Of a DNA stretch of 7,563 bases, positions 3,926 through 7,563 are shown piece after piece (position 1 is the first letter of the stretch; the number at the start of each line of letters is the position of its first letter). A model generated the notes under the pieces. The model had not been told where the DNA came from and made no database searches. It saw only the letters and a list, made by a program, of their open reading frames with translations. The translations under genes were made by a program, and so were the position numbers. This stretch comes from Spirochaetaceae bacterium. GTDB lineage: Bacteria > Spirochaetota > Spirochaetia > Treponematales > Breznakiellaceae. The stretch is from positions 1 through 7,563 of the forward strand of contig JAITRV010000264.1 of NCBI GenBank assembly GCA_031288215.1, given 5' to 3'.

Positions 3926-6297
3926 CCCGCCCGGAACGGGGGACGGCCCTCTTTGTATGCCGGCTCCTCCTCTATCTGGGGGTCTTCAGCCTCCCCCTGA
4001 TCCATCCGGGCATTTCCGTGGCCTATGACCGGGGGGGCATGATCCTGTGGTTCTTCGTCCTTCCCCTGGAGGCCCTGATCGCCTTTTTCCTGGGGCCGTC
4101 CCGGCTGAAAACCCCCTACCGGCTTGCCCTTGCCGGCGGCGTTCTGCTGGGGGGCGCGTTTTTCGGCGCCGGCTTCTCCCCCGACGCCCTGCCCTTCCTG
4201 GGAATCGGCGCCCTGGGCTTCCTCCTGACGGCGGCCCTTTTCCGCTTCCCCCGCTGGGGCCGCCTGGTCATCTTTGAGCAGGTCCTCTTTGCCTTCATCT
4301 GCTTCAGGATGCTGGGTTTTTCCCGGTCCTCCGAAGAGGCCGCGCAAGCGGCGTCTTCCCTGACCCAGGGCATCCTGATCTTTACCATTGCCGCCTTTCT
4401 GCTCCAGGGGATGGTGGTGTACTTCAGCCTGTTCCGCCAGCCCGCCGGTGAAGCCGGCGCAGGCGGAGAAAATCGCGGAAGCGGGGGGCCGGGGCGGCGG
4501 AAGAAGGGGCGGGAATTCGCGGTCTTTGTCCTCGCCGCGGGAACGGCGGCGATCCTCCTCCTTTTGGTCCTGCCCCCGGACTTTGTCAAGAATTCGGTGA
4601 TCTCCAACCTGCTCCAGGATGAGGTCAACCCCGATCCGATCCCCCTCGACGAAGACGGCGACGGCATCCCCGACGGCAACCTCCGGTCGCAGAGGGAAAG
4701 CCGCCGCTTCCCCTCCCGGCGGGGGGACCGGGAGGGCCCGGGATCTTCGCCCCGGCTGGAGGGGATACCCGAAAGCCGCTGGCCCGGACAGGGCTTCGAC
4801 CCCTCCGCCGAACAGGGCGACGGCAGCGGCGAAGGGGGGAAACAGTACGCCGTCATGGTGGTGGCCGCCAAGACGGACCCGGTCTATGCGGGCGGTTCCT
4901 ACCGGAGCGAACTGGACCCCCTCCTGGGCTTTCTCCCCACGGAAGACGAGATCCTCAACCAACTGCCCACCTTGAGGCTCCTGGAAACCTGGATCAACAC
5001 CGAAGCCCTCTTTGACCGGGGCCGATCCCCGGAAGATATCTTCGTCCTCTCGACCCTCCCCGAGAAATACCTCCCCTACCGGCCCCGGGCGGTGGAGCCC
5101 ACGGTGCTCCGGCGGGGGTCCGGGCCCTTCCGCTACTCCTACCAGGTCCAGTCCGACATGAGTACCAGCGGCCCTCAAGAGTGGGCCCGGGTCCGGGATA
5201 TGACCGAATCCGAGCGGGCCTTTTACCGGTACTACCTCGACGCGGCCCTGGGGGAGGCGGACCGGGCGGTTTTCGAGGCCCAACTCCGGGACGCCCTGGA
5301 GGGCTTGGAGGGCCGGGGGGGCCCCCCCGGATACTTTGGCCGGATTTTCGCGATCCTCGACAGTTTTTCCGATTTCCAGTATAACCTCGGGTTTACCGAA
5401 GACTCCTCGATTCCCGCCCTGGTCGATTTCCTCACCCGGACCAAAGAGGGGGACTGCACCGAGTTCTCCAACGCCGCCGCGGTGCTGGGCCGCCTGGCGG
5501 GCATCCCCTCCCGGGTGGTTACGGGCTTCCTGGCGTCCCGGGACCTCCAGACCCCCGCCCATATCCGGGGGCTCTCGGTACTGCGGAACCAGATCCGGCT
5601 CCTGCAGGATTTTCCCCCGGAGGACTTGTACCTGGTGACTACCGCCCACCGTCATTCCTGGGTGCAGTTCTGGCTGCCCGAGTACGGCTGGCTGGACTTT
5701 GAGGCCACCGGTTTCGCCATTCCCCCCTCGGGCATGGGGGACCCCAACAACCGGGATGTGGTGATTCCCCTGATCGAGGAGGAGCCGGAGTTTATGCCCC
5801 TGCGGCGCTTCCCCTGGAAAAGCGTCCTCCGCTTCCTGGGCTTCGCGGCGGCCGCCGCCCTGCTGTGCGCCTACGCCCTCCGCTATGGCAGGGAATTCCT
5901 CCTCCGCCGCCGGGCCCGGCGTCACGACCTCCGGGGTATCCAAGCCCTGTACCGCCTGCTCTTGATGCGCCTCGCCGCGGAGGGCCTGCCCCTGAAGCCG
6001 CCGGCCAAGACCTCCCGGGAATACGCGGCGCTCTTTTCCGAAGAAAGCGGCTTCCCTCTGGTGAGCGGCTTTCCCCAGGAAAGCGGCGCTCCTCCGGAGA
6101 ACGCTTTCGCCTCCTTCGCGGCGCTGTACACCGAACTGCGCTACCGGGACTTCTCCCCCGAGCAGGCCGCGGAAAAAGCGGCGCGGCACGAGGCCCTGCG
6201 GGAAGCGGCGGGCGGTATCCTCAAGAACCTGAGGCGGCCGGGCCTCCGGGGGCTTCTCCGCCGGATCTTTAGTCTGAGGGGGCTCACCTACCTATGA
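3922..6297 (+). CDS. TgpA-like membrane transglutaminase-domain protein with DUF4129-like tail
   Basis: The 791-residue protein has about six or seven hydrophobic segments in residues 11-217, a large presumably periplasmic region (about 218-634), one membrane helix at 635-655 and a cytoplasmic C-terminal region resembling DUF4129. This is the TgpA layout, whose Pseudomonas member is essential. The transglutaminase core shows Cys512 in KEGDCTEFSNAAAVLGR, RLAGIPSRVVTGF at 524-536, His578 in HRHSWVQFWLPEYGW, and LDFEAT at 591-596. The third catalytic position, normally Asp in DPT, appears to be Glu594. A DEDGDGIPDGN motif at 243-253 resembles a calcium-binding thrombospondin type 3 repeat. A 6-residue triple repeat sits at 709-726 within the tail. 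ATG 3922 overlaps the DUF58 stop and has GGAG eight bases upstream; the frame is open further upstream to 3841 but those 27 residues lie inside DUF58. Enzymatic substrate is unknown. Confidence 0.88.
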   Translation: MTRPERGTALFVCRLLLYLGVFSLPLIHPGISVAYDRGGMILWFFVLPLEALIAFFLGPSRLKTPYRLALAGGVLLGGAFFGAGFSPDALPFLGIGALGFLLTAALFRFPRWGRLVIFEQVLFAFICFRMLGFSRSSEEAAQAASSLTQGILIFTIAAFLLQGMVVYFSLFRQPAGEAGAGGENRGSGGPGRRKKGREFAVFVLAAGTAAILLLLVLPPDFVKNSVISNLLQDEVNPDPIPLDEDGDGIPDGNLRSQRESRRFPSRRGDREGPGSSPRLEGIPESRWPGQGFDPSAEQGDGSGEGGKQYAVMVVAAKTDPVYAGGSYRSELDPLLGFLPTEDEILNQLPTLRLLETWINTEALFDRGRSPEDIFVLSTLPEKYLPYRPRAVEPTVLRRGSGPFRYSYQVQSDMSTSGPQEWARVRDMTESERAFYRYYLDAALGEADRAVFEAQLRDALEGLEGRGGPPGYFGRIFAILDSFSDFQYNLGFTEDSSIPALVDFLTRTKEGDCTEFSNAAAVLGRLAGIPSRVVTGFLASRDLQTPAHIRGLSVLRNQIRLLQDFPPEDLYLVTTAHRHSWVQFWLPEYGWLDFEATGFAIPPSGMGDPNNRDVVIPLIEEEPEFMPLRRFPWKSVLRFLGFAAAAALLCAYALRYGREFLLRRRARRHDLRGIQALYRLLLMRLAAEGLPLKPPAKTSREYAALFSEESGFPLVSGFPQESGAPPENAFASFAALYTELRYRDFSPEQAAEKAARHEALREAAGGILKNLRRPGLRGLLRRIFSLRGLTYL
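4648..4680 (+). other. Thrombospondin type 3-like calcium-binding motif coding segment
   Basis: These 33 bases encode DEDGDGIPDGN, residues 243-253 of the TgpA-like protein, about 25 residues after the last N-terminal membrane helix. The DxDxDGIPD pattern, with alternating Asp at 243, 245, 247 and 251, is the calcium-ligand pattern of thrombospondin type 3 and EF-hand-like bacterial repeats. Only a single copy is present, so calcium binding is inferred. Confidence 0.5.
6046..6099 (+). repeat. Three imperfect 18-bp tandem units in the transglutaminase gene
   Basis: Units start at 6046, 6064 and 6082, each opening with AGCGGC, and encode SGFPLV, SGFPQE and SGAPPE (residues 709-726). They fall between two helices of the DUF4129-like tail (KTSREYAALF and FASFAALYTELRYRDF), so they look like a loop insertion. 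The repeat is in frame and its copy number may vary between strains. Confidence 0.65.
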
Positions 6298-7538
6298 AGG
6301 CCATCGCCCGCGCCCGCATGGTCCGATGCGGGCTTATCGCTCTCCTCCTGGGCCTCGCCTCCTGCTCAGGAAGCTCCGACTGGGTACAGTTCCGGGGGGC
6401 CGGGGGCCGGGGGGCGACCTCCACCCGGATCTCGCCCCCCCTGGGGGTAAAATGGAAATTCCGCCTGCAGCTTGACGGCAGAACCCTCCGTTCCTTTAAT
6501 CCCCCGGTGGTCAAGGCGGACACCATCTACTTCGGATCGGCGGACGGCAACTTCTACGCCCTGGACATCGAGAGCGGCTACATGGACTGGGTTTTCAAGA
6601 GCGGCGCCGCGATCAACTCCGTGCCCTATGCGGACAGCGAGTACGTGTATTTCGGCAGTCAGGACGGAAAGGCCTACGCCCTCACCCGGGACTCGGGGCT
6701 CGAAAGCTGGAACTTCCCCACGGGGAGGCAGGTCAACTCCTCGGTGGAACGGTACAAGGATTTTATCATCTTTACCAGCGACGGGGGGGAGAGCTTCTTC
6801 CTCAACCCCGAGGGCGAAAAAATCTTCGAGATTCCCAATCCGGTCTGGTACAACCACACCTTCCAGATGTACGACGACGTCATGTATTTCGCCCCGGGCC
6901 CCCTGTCGAACCCCCACAGTTTCGGACCCTACGACATCAAGGAGCAGCGCTACCTGTGGGTCCTGGAGAACTTCGGCTTCAACGCGGTCTGGTACTCCTT
7001 CCCCGCAATCCGGGGGGACCTGATCTTCTTCTCCACCGCCGGTTTCGACGGCTTCGAATGGAACCTGGCCTTCCACGCCTACCACCGCGTAACGGGCCGG
7101 GAGGTCTGGCGCTATGAGGACTTCAGCCGCTGGGGCGCTTCCTCCCCGGACCTGGAGGCCCTGTTCCTGCGGGGGCTGGACCTCCTCGACTTCATGGCCC
7201 CCTCGGTATGGAAGGACCTGGTCATCTACTCCGGCGGCGACGCCGTGGTCCGGGCCTTCGACGCGGAAACCGGCGCCATCCGCTGGGAGCGGGAGTTCGA
7301 CAGCCCCGTCAGTTCCGCCCCCACCGTCGCCGGCGACCGCCTCTATTTCGGCCTCCTGGGAGACGAACTCTCCTCCGGCAGCGGCCCGCAGCTCATCTGC
7401 CTCTCCGCCCGGAACGGAACCATCCTTTGGCGCATGGACCTGGAAGGGGCAATCCTCAGCGCCCCGGTCATCGCGGGCAAGCGGCTCATGTTCGGCACCG
7501 ACCAGAGCATCTTCTACATCCTGGAAGAGGTATTTTAA
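6294..7538 (+). CDS. Lipoprotein with PQQ-like beta-propeller repeats
   Basis: The 414-residue product starts with a lipoprotein signal peptide: basic MKAIARARMVR, a hydrophobic stretch, and the lipobox LASC with Cys24 as the lipid-anchored residue, so it sits on a membrane facing the periplasm or outside. After DWVQFRGAGG (the WxxFRG motif common in this family, 29-38) come blades with the PQQ-like signature: GSADGNFYALDIESGYMDWVF (81-101), GSQDGKAYALTRDSGLESWNF (121-141), a degenerate one at 161-180, GGDAVVRAFDAETGAIRWERE (314-334), and QLICLSARNGTILWRMDLEG (366-385). Residues about 184-312 are more divergent, perhaps a lineage-specific part. Such folds act as protein-binding scaffolds, as in BamB; binding of PQQ itself is not implied. 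ATG 6294 overlaps the transglutaminase stop (ATGA), with GAGGGGG 11 bases upstream. Last gene of the visible operon; the remaining 25 bases show no further gene or clear terminator. Confidence 0.87.
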   Translation: MKAIARARMVRCGLIALLLGLASCSGSSDWVQFRGAGGRGATSTRISPPLGVKWKFRLQLDGRTLRSFNPPVVKADTIYFGSADGNFYALDIESGYMDWVFKSGAAINSVPYADSEYVYFGSQDGKAYALTRDSGLESWNFPTGRQVNSSVERYKDFIIFTSDGGESFFLNPEGEKIFEIPNPVWYNHTFQMYDDVMYFAPGPLSNPHSFGPYDIKEQRYLWVLENFGFNAVWYSFPAIRGDLIFFSTAGFDGFEWNLAFHAYHRVTGREVWRYEDFSRWGASSPDLEALFLRGLDLLDFMAPSVWKDLVIYSGGDAVVRAFDAETGAIRWEREFDSPVSSAPTVAGDRLYFGLLGDELSSGSGPQLICLSARNGTILWRMDLEGAILSAPVIAGKRLMFGTDQSIFYILEEVF

Positions 7539-7563
7539 AGCGTCAGGCCGGGGGATAGGCCCG

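Noticed and set aside
3859..6189. Very long open frame (776 codons) on the minus strand opposite the transglutaminase gene
   Set aside because: It is a by-product of GC-rich codon use in the real plus-strand gene: its translation is low-complexity (Gly, Glu, Pro, Gln) with no recognisable domain, while the plus-strand frame carries full catalytic motifs and membrane helices.
7545..7563. Possible hairpin or terminator after the lipoprotein gene (ggccggggg...ggcccg)
   Set aside because: Only a few pairs are visible and the window ends before any second arm or T-run could be judged.

Overview
The window looks like a chromosomal stretch from a GC-rich bacterium, most plausibly a spirochete of the Treponema group. 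This rests on the Rpn-family nuclease, whose C-terminal half resembles those I recall from termite-gut treponemes, and on the MoxR / DUF58 / transglutaminase / PQQ-repeat lipoprotein order. The taxonomic call is tentative because nothing here (rRNA, tRNA, core marker) settles it.

Left part (1-1430), small accessory or defence-like block. A minus-strand minimal nucleotidyltransferase (MNT-type, GSxxxG...DxD) runs off the left edge and is strikingly AT-rich. Divergent from it is a plus-strand Rpn-family PD-(D/E)XK nuclease (459-1337). The 158-bp gap between them holds two back-to-back sigma70-like promoters flanking a perfect 11-bp inverted repeat. Inside the rpn gene, a strong in-frame ribosome binding site and ATG at 1065 could produce a separate C-terminal protein, as described for the intragenic antitoxins (RpnS) of Rpn antiphage proteins. 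Just after rpn lies a frameshifted fragment of a second rpn copy (1346-1429).

Right part (1469-7538), one operon of four plus-strand genes. A near-consensus promoter (TTGACA, 17 bp, TATACT) ends so close to the first ATG that the mRNA would be practically leaderless. The genes are a MoxR AAA+ ATPase, a DUF58 membrane protein, a TgpA-like membrane protein with a periplasmic transglutaminase domain and a DUF4129-like tail, and a lipoprotein built from PQQ-like beta-propeller repeats. The last two junctions are ATGA overlaps, so translation is probably coupled. MoxR, DUF58 and TgpA-like proteins are a known conserved trio linked to envelope protein maturation. The propeller lipoprotein is a less usual fourth member and may be a periplasmic scaffold or partner.

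No rRNA, tRNA, CRISPR array, insertion sequence or clear intrinsic terminator was seen. No stretch longer than 300 bases lacks a gene.
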